Below are positions 1-11,292 of a stretch of 64,000 bases of DNA, in pieces (position 1 is the first letter of the stretch; the number at the start of each line of letters is the position of its first letter). A program made the position numbers and the translations under genes. A model generated the notes under the pieces. The model was not told where the DNA came from, did not search any database, and saw nothing but the letters and a program-made list of their open reading frames with translations. The stretch covers positions 1,651,001 to 1,715,000 of the forward strand of contig CATNEN010000011.1 in NCBI GenBank assembly GCA_950097015.1. The letters run 5' to 3'. The stretch is from Macrostomum hystrix. Its lineage: Eukaryota > Platyhelminthes > Macrostomidae.

Positions 1-212
1 GATGATTACACCTGCCCAATTGGCCCAGATGTGCAGCCGACAGCACAGCAAACACTGGTATACATTTTATAGCTTGTCGAACGAAATAAATGCGAACTAA
101 GTGTCCTGCTCACATAGAATACAAAAGACACAGTCAGAAGAGTCGAGAATCGAACCCCCGACCTTCAAGTCGTGAGTCCGACGCTCTAACCACTAGGCTA
201 CAACCCCCTGGC
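1..212 (-). mobile_element. tRNA-derived SINE, family A (head at 212, runs off the window start)
   Basis: Read on the minus strand, 212 to about 140 looks like a tRNA: an A-box-like TAGCCTAGTGG, then GACTTGAAGGTC, then a B box GGTTCGATTCT. The sequence after it (toward position 1) includes GATGTGCAGCCGACAGCAC, which recurs at about 5388-5406 in a second copy. The acceptor-stem ends do not pair, so this is a SINE head and not a functional tRNA gene. The element lies just beyond the KIF26 3' end. Confidence 0.7.
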
Positions 213-235
213 CTGCAACAACCCACAACCCAAGA

Positions 236-1556
236 CAGAAACACCTGGATCAAGGATGCTACGGGTCACAGAAACACCTGGATCAAGGATGCTACGGGTC
301 ACAGAAACACCTGGATCCAGGAAGCTACAGGTCACAGAAACACCTGGATCCAGGAAGCTACGGGTCACAGAAACACCTGGATCCAGGAAGCTACAGGTCA
401 CAGAAACACCTGGATCCAGGAAGCTACGGGTCACAGAAACACCTGGATCAAGGATGCTACGGGTCACTGAAACACCTGGATCGAGGAAGCTACGGGTCAC
501 AGAAACACCTGGATCTAGGAAGCTACGGGTCACAGAAACACCTGGATCGAGGAAGCTACAGGTCACAGAAACACCTGGATCGAGGAAGCTACGGGTCACA
601 GAAACACCTGGATCGAGGAAGCTACAGGTCACAGAAACACCTGGATCGAGGAAGCTACAGGTCACAGAAACACCTGGATCAAGGATGCTACGGGTCACAG
701 AAACACCTGGATCAAGGATGCTACGGGTCACAGAAACACCTGGATCCAGGAAGCTACGGGTCACAGAAACACCTGGATCTAGGATGCTACGGGTCACAGA
801 AACACCTGGATCAAGGATGCTACGGGTCACAGAAACACCTGGATCCAGGAAGCTACAGGTCACAGAAACACCTGGATCCAGGAAGCTACGGGTCACAGAA
901 ACACCTGGATCAAGGATGCTACGGGTCACAGAAACACCTGGATCCAGGAAGCTACAGGTCACAGAAACACCTGGATCCAGGAAGCTACGGGTCACAGAAA
1001 CACCTGGATCCAGGAAGCTACAGGTCACAGAAACACCTGGATCCAGGAAGCTACGGGTCACAGAAACACCTGGATCAAGGATGCTACGGGTCACTGAAAC
1101 ACCTGGATCGAGGAAGCTACGGGTCACAGAAACACCTGGATCTAGGAAGCTACGGGTCACAGAAACACCTGGATCCAGGAAGCTACAGGTCACAGAAACA
1201 CCTGGATCGAGGAAGCTACGGGTCACAGAAACACCTGGATCGAGGAAGCTACAGGTCACAGAAACACCTGGATCGAGGAAGCTACAGGTCACAGAAACAC
1301 CTGGATCAAGGATGCTACGGGTCACAGAAACACCTGGATCAAGGATGCTACGGGTCACAGAAACACCTGGATCCAGGAAGCTACGGGTCACAGAAACACC
1401 TGGATCTAGGATGCTACGGGTCACAGAAACACCTGGATCAAGGATGCTACGGGTCACTGAAACACCTGGATCAAGGAAGCTACGGCGTCACTGAAGCACC
1501 TGGATCGAGGAAGCTACGGGTCACAGAAACACCTGGATCGAGGAAGCTATGGGTCA
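236..1556. repeat. 33-bp minisatellite, about 40 copies
   Basis: The unit carries the core ACAGAAACACCTGGATC followed by AGGAWGCTACRGGTC; 33 bp is a multiple of three, so both strands hold long artificial open frames with an 11-residue period. Variants alternate between AAGGATGC, CCAGGAAGC, CGAGGAAGC and CTAGGAAGC. A distinctive variant (GGGTCACTGAAACACC) recurs at 461 and 1088, 627 bp or 19 units apart, with the same order of variants after it. The array begins 8 bp beyond the KIF26 stop codon, so the 3' UTR should lie in or beyond it. Confidence 0.95.
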
Positions 1557-1564
1557 GCAAATAA

Positions 1565-1854
1565 TCAAAACTCACAATCGAAATTCCAACTCGCAGGGTC
1601 GGCCATCAGCAGTCCCTTGGCCTGCAGCATCTCCTTCTTTAACTGTTCCTGCTGACAGAGCAGCTCGTTAACCTTCTCGCATCTGATCTGCCATTCCATC
1701 TCTTCGCGCTCCTCGTCTAGAAGGCGTCGCTGCGTAGCGGCGTCCACTTTTGTCGAGTCACTGTCAGCGGCATCTTCGCCTTCTTCTTCGGCTGGTGGCG
1801 CGGAACGAGAACGGGAACGACTGCCGCCGCTCTTTCGGTGCTGATGATGAGTCG
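1565..1854 (-). CDS. KIF26: KIF26-type kinesin, last coding exon (C-terminal coiled coil)
   Basis: Acceptor TTTCGCAG precedes 1854. The first two bases (CG) complete a codon begun by C at 1938, so the junction is phase 1 on both sides. About 95 residues follow, ending in TGA at 1567-1565. The start is SR-rich and then acidic (EEEGEDAADSD); then comes a charged helical stretch with QRRLLDEEREEMEWQ and LKKEMLQAKGLLMADP, followed by SWNFD. The end of vertebrate KIF26B has a comparable helix followed by MLDPNKW. The conserved ending and compatible phase make this the true C terminus. A 33-bp minisatellite starts 8 bp after the stop, so no ordinary 3' UTR or AATAAA is visible before the repeats. 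Confidence 0.88.
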
Positions 1855-1937
1855 CTGCGAAATGAAGAGAAAATAAATATTAGATTTACAGAATCTCTCG
1901 CTAGTTTCTTTGGGTTAAAGCTTAGTCGGCAACTTAC

Positions 1938-3092
1938 GCTTTCTCCTGGCTCCGGATCGGGCGACGCCAGCGAAAATTTGAGCCTTCGTCCCGGCAGCAG
2001 TCGGTCCGGACCTCTCGCTGGCCGTGTCGTGACAGCTGGAGGCCTCACTATCGCGCAGCATCGACTCGTAGCCAGACGAGGCGCCTCCGGTGACGCCGCC
2101 CCAGCGACGCCGTCCTGCCGCTCCGCAGTAGGCGCCCAACGGGTTGTAGGAGCAGTCGGAGCCGTGACCGGAGCTGCTGTGAACTGAAGCACGCGGCTGC
2201 GTCACAGTGTGGTATGGTGACGGAATCACCACGACAGGCGGAGAGGTGGCTGAGGCCGCTGCTGCTGCTGTTGCCCCGGCTGACGACCGATGACTGTCTC
2301 CATGACGCTTTCGCACAGACGTGCTTGATGTTAAGGCGGGAGAAGCGGTGGCCGTGGAAGCTCCTCGCGTCGTTGCCTGAAGTGTCGGCTGTGGCGGTGG
2401 CGACAGCTGCTGCTGTTGCGCGCTAGCAGACTTTGACGATCGCTTGCCAAACAAAGGACTGTTTAGGAAGCTGGCAAGCTTACTTGCCGCCTTCCGACCT
2501 GGTGTTGCACCTGACGCTTCTTTCGTCGTTAAAGTCGACGATGAACGCCCGCAAGATGTCGCATCCGCAACGATTGCCGATGCACCGAAATTGGTCTCTG
2601 TTGTCGAGGACAAAGAGCTGCTCGTTCGTCGATGACTCGGCGTTGGTGTCGAAGCAATCGAAGCTGCTGATGCTAAATGTTGGTGGTGGTAAAGTTGCTG
2701 CTGCGGTTGCAGGTGCTGAGCGTTTTGATGATGCCCGACCGAGCTGGACGCCAGCGAACATGAGGATAGCGGAGGCGACGCAACTGAAGATGTCGGATCT
2801 TGCGTCGTCACTGCTGGTGAAACAGCCGCCGCTGCCGCAGCCACCGCTCGGCAAAGATCATCTGGTTCAACGCCTTGCAGCCACTGGGCGACGCGAGCCA
2901 GCGATGGTGGCGGTACGGCAGGCTGTTGCTGCAAAGCGCGTTTGCTGGAGCGCAACCGATGGCGTGTTGCACTTGGTGATTGCTGCTGATGCTGCTGCTG
3001 CAGGACAGAGTGATGCGTCGGCGTAGTCTGTAGCGACGCGGGTCGATCGTTCAACAATAGGGTGTGCACTGGTGAACTGCAGGCACTCTGGC

Positions 3093-3132
<40 letters not shown>

Positions 3133-5177
3133 ATGATGAGGTGGCTGCTTCTGTCTACACTTCTTTCTGGATTTAGACTCTGCTTTGCCGCATTCCTCCT
3201 CGCATGCTGAGCAGTCGCCACAGGACTCGGAGCCGGACAGGCCAGAGTGCTTCTCAACCCAGTCGCGTACGAAAGGCTTCACTCGGCTGCCTGTCGAGGC
3301 TCCAGACGTGGCTGTCGGTGCTACTGGCACATCCGACGAGCTGCGAAGCCTTGGCAGCGACTGCAGGCCTAGCCTGTGATGGTGCGGCGGCAGCAGAGGT
3401 GAAGGCTGCTCCTGCTGATGCCGCTTAGCTGTCCTCTCGCCAGTGGACGAAGACGATGCCACCGCAGTCGGTGGAGGCGCCAGAGACGGGATCTCGATTC
3501 GCTCCAGGACGTCATTGTTCGATGACTCCTCTTCATCAGGATCAACCGCTGGGACAGATACCGGCGCCTGAAGTTGCTCTGTGGCGACAACGGAGCTTTC
3601 TTCGTCCTCCTCGCCATCCTGGCCGCTCTTGCCCGAAGTCTCTTCGGTCCTCTCGCTGATGTCGCTGAGCACGCGCTGATTGCCCCGCTCCAAGGTGCTG
3701 TAGGTGCTGGCCGAGCTCTCCGACTCGTACGGCTCCTCAGATTGCGTCTCGGCGTCTTTGCGCTGCGGCTGCACAGGAGGCGGCGGCGGCGGCGGAGCCG
3801 CAGGAAAGCACTGAGGCGCCTCAGTCTTGGGATGCCGTTCCTCAGTTGAAGGCGGCGACGCATTCGGCCCGTCAATCCAGCGCTCGTTGCACGCAACTGG
3901 CGGCGCCGCCTCCATTGCCGACTTGCTGATCGATGCTGACGGCGGAAGCGTTGCCACCGGCTGCGGAGACGGAATCGGTGTCTGCATCGCCTTTGGGCCG
4001 TCAATCCACTGCTCACGTTGCATAGACAGAGCTTCCACGGCCGTTATCTTGCCAACCAATCGACCTCCGAGGCTAGGCCTCGCCCTGGCGTTGGTGCGGG
4101 GAACACGCCTGCCACCGCTGCCACCCGTCTCGGTTCCCGTGTCGGAATCGTCGCCAGATGAAAGATGCGCCAGTCGCTTAGCAACCGCCGCAGCCGCCGA
4201 GCCTGGTGGATGCTCATTGTCAGTTAGATGACCGCCGGCGAATATCACGGTGTCGCAGCTCTGCTCGCTGCTCGAACTGTAGTCAATTTCGCCCAGCGAA
4301 TTCACAGCGTTCAGACGGTGAGCAGCTGAGGCCACCACAAGGCCCATCTGCGGCGGCCGCATCCGGCCGGCTCGCCTCACGCCGAAGCTGTCGCAGCTGG
4401 AGCTATCCGAACTGTTGCTGGCCAACTTTCCGCGCCTTCTGCGAAGTCTTTGAATTTTATTAGCCAGCTGGAGAATCTGAAGAGACTCCGTGCTGTGCTG
4501 CACGCCAGACGAGACCTGACAGATCATGCAGGCGCGACAGGTGAGAGAGCCAAGTGCCTCTCTGAGCAACTGGCTGAGTTTGGAGTCTCTGTGGGGTATG
4601 TGCCTCTGACCGTTCACGAGTGACATCAGGACGCTTCCGAGAGCGGCCAGACTCAGCGCAGGGTGGCCGGCGTCGCGGGACGTCCTACCGGAGCCGAGAT
4701 CGATCAGGTGCAAGCGCGACCGACCGCCAGCGACGCCCCTGCCGTGCCCGCTGCGCTCAACTCGATACTGGTACAGGTGCAGCGTGAACAACAGGTGCGA
4801 CATGCCGTCCTGCTGCTGCTGAGCAGTCTGCGATCTGGCGCACAATGCCGCGTCCAAATAGTGCGCCGCCTTCTCCGCTGTGGGCGCCCTCAGCTCCGAC
4901 TGATTCTCCAGTTGCGCACCCGAGATCGGGTCCTCGCGAAGGTAGACAGCAGCGGCTGCGCCAGCGTTGCCTCCGCCAGCCTCGGCGGCTAGAAGGTCGC
5001 GGAGATTCTCGTCGCGACCCTGGACCTCGACGGCGCTGACGCGGACTGAATAGCGAGCTGTGCTGCGATGCAGCCGCTGCTGCTCCTGGATCAGGTGGAA
5101 CAGCCAGGCGATGGCGCACGGAATGACGCCGAGAGTGCCCGGCGAGACGTCGCTGCCCAGCATTGTGTGCGTCTTAC
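1938..5177 (-). CDS. KIF26: KIF26-type kinesin, giant exon: P-loop GKT to the end of the motor plus the long disordered tail
   Basis: This 3,240-bp exon starts after CTGCAG with GT, completing a Gly begun at 6809, so it opens GKTHTMLG, the kinesin P-loop. Motor landmarks follow in family order: VRVSAVEV, LREDP, SELRAPTAEKAA, SHLLFTLHLYQYR, GRSRLHLIDLGSG in place of the usual switch II DLAGSE, then RDSKLSQLLREALG; the motor ends near 4430. The altered switch regions are typical of KIF26/VAB-8, whose vertebrate members bind microtubules but have lost ATP-driven motility. In the tail YSSSSEQSCDTVI, LTDNE, two WIDGP motifs, SSGHGSDCS and SSGYESMLRDSEAS are KIF26 signatures; the rest is low complexity, with Q12 at 3094-3129. 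It ends AAAGC before GTAAGT, phase 1. Known roles of the family are axon guidance, cell migration and planar polarity. Confidence 0.95.
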
Positions 5178-5339
5178 CTGCAGAGTGAAGCGTTTAAATT
5201 AAAATCAATGTCAAATGCGTGGCAGTCTACTTCCAGTAGGCTTTATGAAAACTGTTAATGCTTTGTATGAAAAAATGTTTCACAGCGTTGGTAACTGGGG
5301 AAGATTGTAGACCGAGCGGTCCGAAGTTTGAATCTCAGC

Positions 5340-5635
5340 CCAGGAGTTGATTAATTAACTACACCTCCCCCCCAGTCGGGCCAGATGTGCAGCCGACAGC
5401 ACAGCCGCAGCTATTGCGCGGCGCAACTGAAAGGCTGCGTACGACTGTTCAGTCCATGGACTGGGGGACGCCACAAACGACCCTCAATTACCCCAGCTGA
5501 TTAACAGCTGAGCTAACTAAAAGTGTTAATTGTGTCTTGATAAATAACACAAACTGTTCCAGTGGAGTCGGGATCGAACCTCCGACCTTCAAGTCGTGAA
5601 TGCGATGCTCTAAACACCTGGCTGCAACCCCCTCT
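5340..5635 (-). mobile_element. tRNA-derived SINE, family A, near full length
   Basis: On the minus strand the head at 5635 reads GGGGTTGCAGCCAGGTG, then GACTTGAAGGTCGGAGGTTC with the B box GGTTCGATCCC. The body contains CAGTCCATGGACTG and GCGCCGCGCAATAG, both found in other copies in this window (20.5-21.1 kb, 38.9-39.05 kb). It sits in the intron that splits the KIF26 P-loop. Confidence 0.75.
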
Positions 5636-6426
5636 GAATATATAAGCAATTTAGTCTAGTTTTCCTTCGTGTTCTACTCTACGAGCGTACATGGCAAATC
5701 CGCATAGTAAAAAAACGAGGGAAAATATTTTATTTTATAAGGCAACGCTCTACCGCAGTCTGCATTGTCTGAGGCTGCGGCAGTCAATAGCTTGGCGAAG
5801 ATGAAGCTTGTCCGCGCTTGTGTCGATAGGCCGGGTTTGAAAACAAAAACTAAAGGAAGCGGCACTTCCCTCACGAGTCTAGTTGTTCCAACCCCGACCC
5901 CCCAGCAAAACAATTTTATGGTCCGTTTCTCCTGCTCCTTCTAGTGGAGGGCTTCTATAGCTACCTATGCGATTTCAGACAGGGTAGTGGCTGCTTGTGT
6001 CTGTGTTTTCCCGATATCCCGAAAGCGCTAAGATCCCTTTGATGAATACCACACGGATATTCTGGTAGAGTTTAGTAGTGGAGGGACGCGGTAGGGATAG
6101 ATTAAAAAAGAGGACCAAAAATGGCTTCGCTCCGCTCTGTGCTTCGTCTCTTGACGAAAAGAAAAGTTGGCTTCACCGCTTAAGTGTCCGCGAGCTTTCT
6201 TACCTTTCTGTCCACCATTTTACTGCTTGTTCTCGTGTAAGGCACTGAAGCGTGCATTTAATTGCCATAAGTGCGTAGAAAGAAGAGAAGTGAAGTATGA
6301 AAGCATGTGACAGAGGGCCGGGGAAAAGACGAAGAACATTGTACACGTTCCAGGCTGCCATCTCGTAGGAAATATGGCTCGGGATTATAATCTTAGTTTG
6401 TCTGTTTACCTGACTAACAACTGAGT
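5636..6426. other. KIF26 intron, unique sequence
   Basis: This is intronic DNA between the exons at 1938-5177 and 6809-6902. I see no exon, RNA gene or clear repeat; the short open frames lack splice signals. Confidence 0.5.
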
Positions 6427-6786
6427 CACAATGGACACCAACAAACGTACCAGTATCACAATGAGCACTAGTGGAACAAGCAGTATCACAATTGACTTTA
6501 ACCAACGTACCGGTGTCATATTGGACACCAAACAACGCACCAGTATCACAATGGACACCAACCAACACATCAGTATCACAATGGACACCAACCAACGCAC
6601 CAGTATCACAATGTACACCAACCAACACATCAGTATCACAATGGACACCAACCAACGCACCAGTATCACAATGGACACCAACCAACGTACCAGTATCACA
6701 ATGGACACCAACCAACGCACCAGTATCACAATGGACACCAACCAACACATCAGTATCACAATGGACACCAGTGGAACAAGCAGTAT
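6427..6786. repeat. 30-bp minisatellite, about 12 copies
   Basis: The unit is built of GGACACCAACCAACGCACC plus AGTATCACAAT, with CGCACC/CACATC/CGTACC variants. It ends 22 bp from the splice donor of the exon at 6809-6902. The ten-residue periodic open frames on both strands result from the unit length. Confidence 0.95.
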
Positions 6787-6808
6787 TAACAATACCTCCT
6801 TCGCTCAC

Positions 6809-6902
6809 CTAGGTTTCCATAGCCGAAAACGAACACGCAGCCGTCAGTTCCGTTGACGACTCCTTGGATGATGTCGGGCAGAGCTGAGGCACACAGCTCC
6901 GG
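6809..6902 (-). CDS. KIF26: KIF26-type kinesin, motor exon ending at the P-loop glycine
   Basis: A 94-bp exon with acceptor TTTCATTTTAG before 6902 and donor CCTAG/GTGAGC after 6809. It encodes PELCASALPDIIQGVVNG, then TDGCVFVFGYGNL, and one G that joins GT at 5177 to give GYGNLGKTHTM. Vertebrate KIF26 has the same order ([33 protein letters not shown]). The phase is 0 at the 5' side and 1 at the 3' side, matching both neighbours. The canonical kinesin P-loop GQTGTGKT is degenerate here (GYGNLGKT), as in the rest of the family. A minisatellite begins 22 bp into the following intron. Confidence 0.95.
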
Positions 6903-7464
6903 CTAAAATGAAACAGTAGTGTCACCGCTTCAATTTTGGATTAGCAAACAGTAAATTAAGCGACTGCGCCAATAAATTCACACGATAACATACAATGGAA
7001 AAGGAAACGCGACCGTTTTTATGGCCACAATGTGTATTTGTTGTAGCACGGCATATTAATCAAGATTTTCTATGCTTTTGCCGAGGTGTCTAATAATTTC
7101 TGTTTGAATTACAACTTCCGCTTGAGACCAAAGCATCGGTTTTGGGTAATAAATTTCGCTATAGAAAAGCTTCTATAACTAAGCAATTTGGTCTAGGATT
7201 CCAGACAATGGGCCCATAGTTCAGATTGGCACTGGCGACAAAATTAAACAAGTTTAGTTGCTATACGATAAGGAGCGATTTAAGATTAACTTGTTTTAAC
7301 TGCACTCTGAATAAATGTGTCTAGAGATTAGTATCTAGACTTGGGTTCATTTAACTAGAAATTGTTTTTTTGCTACAGAAATAGTTTTAACTCTGTTAGC
7401 ATCGACATGCCCTGATATTGTTAAATTATTGTTAAGCTAAATAATACAGCTAGAATCGAAAGCT
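6903..7464. other. KIF26 intron, unique AT-rich sequence
   Basis: No exon, RNA gene or repeat recognised between the motor exon and the following minisatellite. Confidence 0.5.
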
Positions 7465-8135
7465 CCAGAATGAAATATCATGAACGAAAGATCATGAAGG
7501 GTAGATCCTGAAGGAAAGACACTGAAGAAAATATCCTGAAGGAAAGACACTGAAAGGAAGATCCTGAAGTAAAGACACTGAAGGGTAGATCCTGAAGGAA
7601 AGACACTGAAGAAAATATCCTGAAGGAAACACACTGAAGGGTAGATCCTGAAGGAAAGACACTGAAGAAAATATCCTGAAGGAAAGACCCTGAAAGTAAG
7701 ATCCTGAAGGAAAGACACTGAAGGGTAGATCCTGAAGGAAAGACCCTGAAGGGTAGATCCTGAAGGAAAGACACTGAAGGGTAGATCCTGAAGGAAAGAC
7801 CCTGAAAGGTAGATCCTGAAGGAAAGACACTGAAGGGTAGATCCTGAAGGAAAGACCCTGAAAGGAAGATCCTGAAGGAAAGACACTGAAGAAAATATCC
7901 TGAAGGAAAGACCCTGAAGGGTAGATCCTGAAGGAAAGACCCTGAAGGGTAGATCCTGAAGGAAAGACCCTGAAGGGCAGATCCTGAAGGAAAGACACTG
8001 AAGGGCAGATCCTGAAGGAAAGACCCTGAAGGAAAGATTCTGAATGATAGATGGTGAAGAAAATATCCCAAAGGAAAAATCTTTAGGATTTAGGGATCCT
8101 CCAGAGAGATAGATCATGAAGAAAAGATCCTGAAT
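7465..8135. repeat. 14/28-bp minisatellite
   Basis: Alternating 14-mers ATCCTGAAGGAAAG and ACACTGAAGGGTAG (or ACCCTGAAGG...) make a 28-bp higher unit. The array decays toward 8060-8135. It ends about 60 bp from the donor of the exon at 8198-8380. Three overlapping open frames on the minus strand are repeat artefacts. Confidence 0.93.
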
Positions 8136-8197
8136 GTAGGAACGGGATCTTTCTAATTTCAAATTTGAGTCGTCAAGTCGTGTACCAACAAACTCAC

Positions 8198-8380
8198 CAA
8201 ACTATTTTCCTCGGTAAACACTGAGTCATAAATGAACATCTTTGGCACCTTGTGCGAACCCTGGCTTCGGTGATACTGAGGCGTCGTGTCGAAAACTGTC
8301 ACCTGCTTTCTTCGACTGTCCACGGACATGTTTGAAGGCGCTGACGGGTCTTTAGACACCACCTTGATGACCACTTTGAC
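8198..8380 (-). CDS. KIF26: KIF26-type kinesin, first motor-domain exon
   Basis: A 183-bp exon (61 codons, phase 0 at both ends) with acceptor GTACATTCCAG before 8380 and donor AGTTTG/GTGAGT after 8198. It starts VKVVIKVVSKD, the first beta strand of the motor (family GKVKVMLRI). It continues SVDSRRKQVTVFD (family KVDPRKKQITLYD) and VPKMFIYDSVFTEENSL (family PPKMFAFDAVFPQDAS). Joined to the exon at 6809-6902 it reads straight on through the conserved motor block. The preceding exon ends GK, giving GKVKV across the junction. Confidence 0.95.
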
Positions 8381-8529
8381 CTGGAATGTACAGCAAAAAA
8401 TAGTTATAGAATTTGTTAAGCATCTTAAAAAAAGGAAAAAAATTCCCTTGTAACAATTTGACATTCAGGCTTGTACTTTTGACTTCAGCAATCGAAAACT
8501 TCGATGACTAACTATTAATTAAAATAGAT

Positions 8530-9690
8530 TAGATCCCAAATAGTCGCAGAGATCCCGAAAAATCCCAGAGATCCCGAATAACCCCAGAGAACCCAAATAA
8601 TCCCACAGATCCCAAATAATCCCACAGATCCCAAATAATCCCACAGATCCCAAATAATCCCACAGATCTCAAATAATCCCAGAGATCCCAAATATTCCCA
8701 CAGATCCCAAATAATCCCAGAGATCCCGAATAACCCCAGAGAACCCAAATAATCCCACAGATCCCAAATAATCCCACAGATCCCAAATAATCCCACAGAT
8801 CCCAAATAATCCCAGAGATCCCAAATATTCTTAGAGATCCCAAATAGTCCCAGGGATCCCAAATAATCCCAGAGATCCCAAATATTCTTAGAGATCACAA
8901 ATAATCCCAGAGATCCCAAATAATCCCAAAGATCCCAAATAATCCCAGAGATCCCAAATTATCCCAGAGATCCCAAATAATCCCAGAGATCCCAAATAAT
9001 CCCAGAGATCCCAAATAATCCCAGAGATCCCAAATAATCCCACAGATCCCAAATAATCCCAGAGATCCCAAATATTCTTAGAGATCCCAAATAGTCCCAG
9101 GGATCCCAAATAATCCCAGAGATCCCAAATATTCTTAGAGATCACAAATAATTCCAGAGATCCCAAATAATCCCAAAGATCCCAAATAATCCCAGAGATC
9201 CCAAATTATCCCAAAGATCCCAAATAATCCCAGAGATCCCAAATAATCCCACAGATCCCAAATAATCCCAGAGATCCCAAATAATCCCACAGATCTTAAA
9301 TAATCCCAGAGATCCCAAATAATCCCACAGATCTTAAATAATCCCAGAGATCCCAAATAATCCCACAGATCCCAAATAATCCCACAGATCACAAAAAATT
9401 CCAGAGATCCCAAATAATCCCACAGATCCCAAATAATCTCAGAGATCCCAAATAGTCCCAGAGATCCCAAATAATCCCAGAGATCCCAAATAGTCCCAGG
9501 GATCCCAAATAATCCCACAGATCCCAAATAATCCCACAGATCCCAAATAATCCCAGAGATCCCAAATAATCCCAGAGATCCCAAATATTCTTAGAGATCA
9601 CAAAAAATTCCAGAGATCCCAAATAATCCCACAGATCCCAAATAATCCCAGAGATCACAAATAATCCCACAGATCCCAAATTATCTCAAA
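8530..9690. repeat. 19-bp minisatellite, about 61 copies
   Basis: The unit is GAGATCCCAAATAATCCCA, with frequent CAGATC and AATATTC/AATAGTC variants. The array occupies the KIF26 intron starting 150 bp beyond the 8380 acceptor. Because 19 is not a multiple of three and the unit lacks stops on the minus strand, several frames are open there. Confidence 0.95.
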
Positions 9691-10198
9691 GACAGACGTA
9701 GACCAAAGTCAAATCACGATCAGAAAAAATTAAAAACGGGAAAAATGGCCACATTGGGGATGCACAAGGGGTCGTGATAAAAAACAATGGCTAGCTACTA
9801 AAATATTCACAGAGGCGATCGCCGCCAAATACAGCTGAGCTATATTTTATCCCTTTTGGTTGCCGCCGCCATAATCCGCGCCACATTCACACACAATGTC
9901 TGCTGCGTGGGTGGGATTAAAGGGGAGAGCGGAGACGCGGTTGTGCGGAAAAAGATCAAAGGGATTCCTAGGAGATGGGGTTAGGATTAACAACAGCGAC
10001 GATGAGAGCAAGATAAGGGGAGGGAAATAAATACAATGGAATATTGAGTGTGGACATTAGGACACCCAGTCGCCTGCTTCCTTACCAAACATCAGGGTTC
10101 AATTATACGTTTAAAGACCAAACAGTTAACTTTTATTTCAATAATTGCCCTGTTTTGATTTCACGAAAATTATTTTTTATACATTTTTGTACCGGCAG
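9691..10198. other. KIF26 intron, unique sequence
   Basis: Mixed-composition DNA with no exon or repeat that I can support. Confidence 0.5.
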
Positions 10199-10737
10199 AC
10201 GGGGAGAGATAAGACACGATAGAGATGAGACACGGGAGAGATGAGACACGATAGAGATGAGACACGGGAGAGATGAGACACGACAGAGATGAGACACGGG
10301 AGAGATGAGACACGAGAAAGGAGAGATGAGACACGAGAAAGGAGAGATGAGACACAAGAAAGGAGAGATGAGACACGGGAGAGACGAGACACGGGAGAGA
10401 TGAGACACGATAGAGATGAGACACGGGAGAGATGAGACACGAGAAAGGAGAGATGAGACACGAGAAAGGAGAGATGAGACATGAGAAAGGAGAGATGAGA
10501 CACGGGAGAGATGAGACACGGGAGAGATGAGACACGGGAGAGATGAGACACGGGAGAGATGAGACACGGGAGAGATGAGACACGGGAGAGATGAGACACG
10601 GGAGAGATGAGACACGGGAGAGATGAGACACGGGAGAGATGAGACACGGGAGAGATGAGACACGGGGAGAGATGAGACACGGGAGAGATGAGACACGGGA
10701 GAGATGAGACACGGGAGAGATGAGGCATGGGAGACAT
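10199..10737. repeat. 16-bp minisatellite (GAGACACGGGAGAGAT), KIF26 intron copy
   Basis: Units of GAGACACGGGAGAGAT, with GAGACACGATAGAGAT and GAGACACGAGAAAGGAGAGAT variants at the left end. The same unit makes up the arrays at 16395-17393, 20605-20925 and (as CCCCTGTCTCATCTCT) 47904-48785. No transposon ends flank this copy. It ends 24 bp from the donor of the exon at 10762-10978. Confidence 0.95.
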
Positions 10738-10761
10738 GGGACAAGGGATTACTTCGGTTAC

Positions 10762-10978
10762 CTTTCCAGCGGTGGCAGGCGGGCAGTTGTCGCCAGCTGC
10801 AGCGGCCGCGGCAAGCTCTGGCGGCATTGGCGGCGCACCCGACCTAATGGTGTCGGCGAATCGGGTGCTGAACCTCGGCTGACTTTGGTGCTGGCGCTTC
10901 TTGCGAATGGCACTCGGGCTGCCACCTTGTGACGGGTTCAGCTGCTGCTGCTGGACTTGACGACTGCTTGCGGCCGAT
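10762..10978 (-). CDS. KIF26: KIF26-type kinesin, exon just before the motor domain
   Basis: A 217-bp exon with acceptor TTTTTTATCAG before 10978 and donor GGAAAG/GTAACC after 10762. Its first base A completes AGA with AG from the exon at 15827, and the exon ends in phase 0. It is low complexity (QVQQQQ, AAAAAA) but includes SAIRKKRQH, PRFSTRFADTIRSG and APPMPPEL before ending in AGK. Vertebrate KIF26B has a similar basic-then-proline stretch (KKKKHR, then LFATSFSGIL, then SPPPAPP) before GKVKV. Other frames hit stops, so phase and similarity agree on this reading. Confidence 0.88.
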
Positions 10979-11051
10979 CTGATAAAAAATAGGAAAGAAG
11001 TTGTTTAAGAAGCACTTTTACTTAAACGAGCTTATTCAGCTTTGATGACCA

Positions 11052-11292
11052 CCCCAAAGACATACAGGGTGTCCACCTCGTCAAAGACAGACAGGAGTGT
11101 CCACCTCATCAAAGACAGACAGGGGTGTCCACCTCATCAAAGACAGACAGGGTGTCCACCTCAAAGACATACAGGGTGTCCACCTCAAAGACATACAGGG
11201 TGTCCACCTCAAAGACAGACAGGGTGTCCACCTCAAAGACAGACAGGGTGTCCACCTCAAAGACAGACAGGGTGTCCACCTCATCAATGACA
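11052..11292. repeat. 24-bp minisatellite related to the 26-28 kb array
   Basis: About ten units of AAAGACAGACAGGG plus TGTCCACCTC; the first few are 28 bp with an extra CATC. On the minus strand it reads GAGGTGGACACCC-TGTCTGTCTTT, clearly related to the 25-bp unit at 26342-28008 but in the opposite orientation. It starts about 75 bp beyond the 10978 acceptor. Confidence 0.92.

Noticed and set aside
139-212. Functional tRNA gene
   Set aside because: A and B boxes are present but the acceptor stem does not pair and related copies carry the same non-tRNA body, so it is a SINE.
198-1494. 412- and 419-codon frames on both strands
   Set aside because: The 33-bp unit is a multiple of three without stops; the plus and minus frames cannot both be genes and neither has splice or family support.
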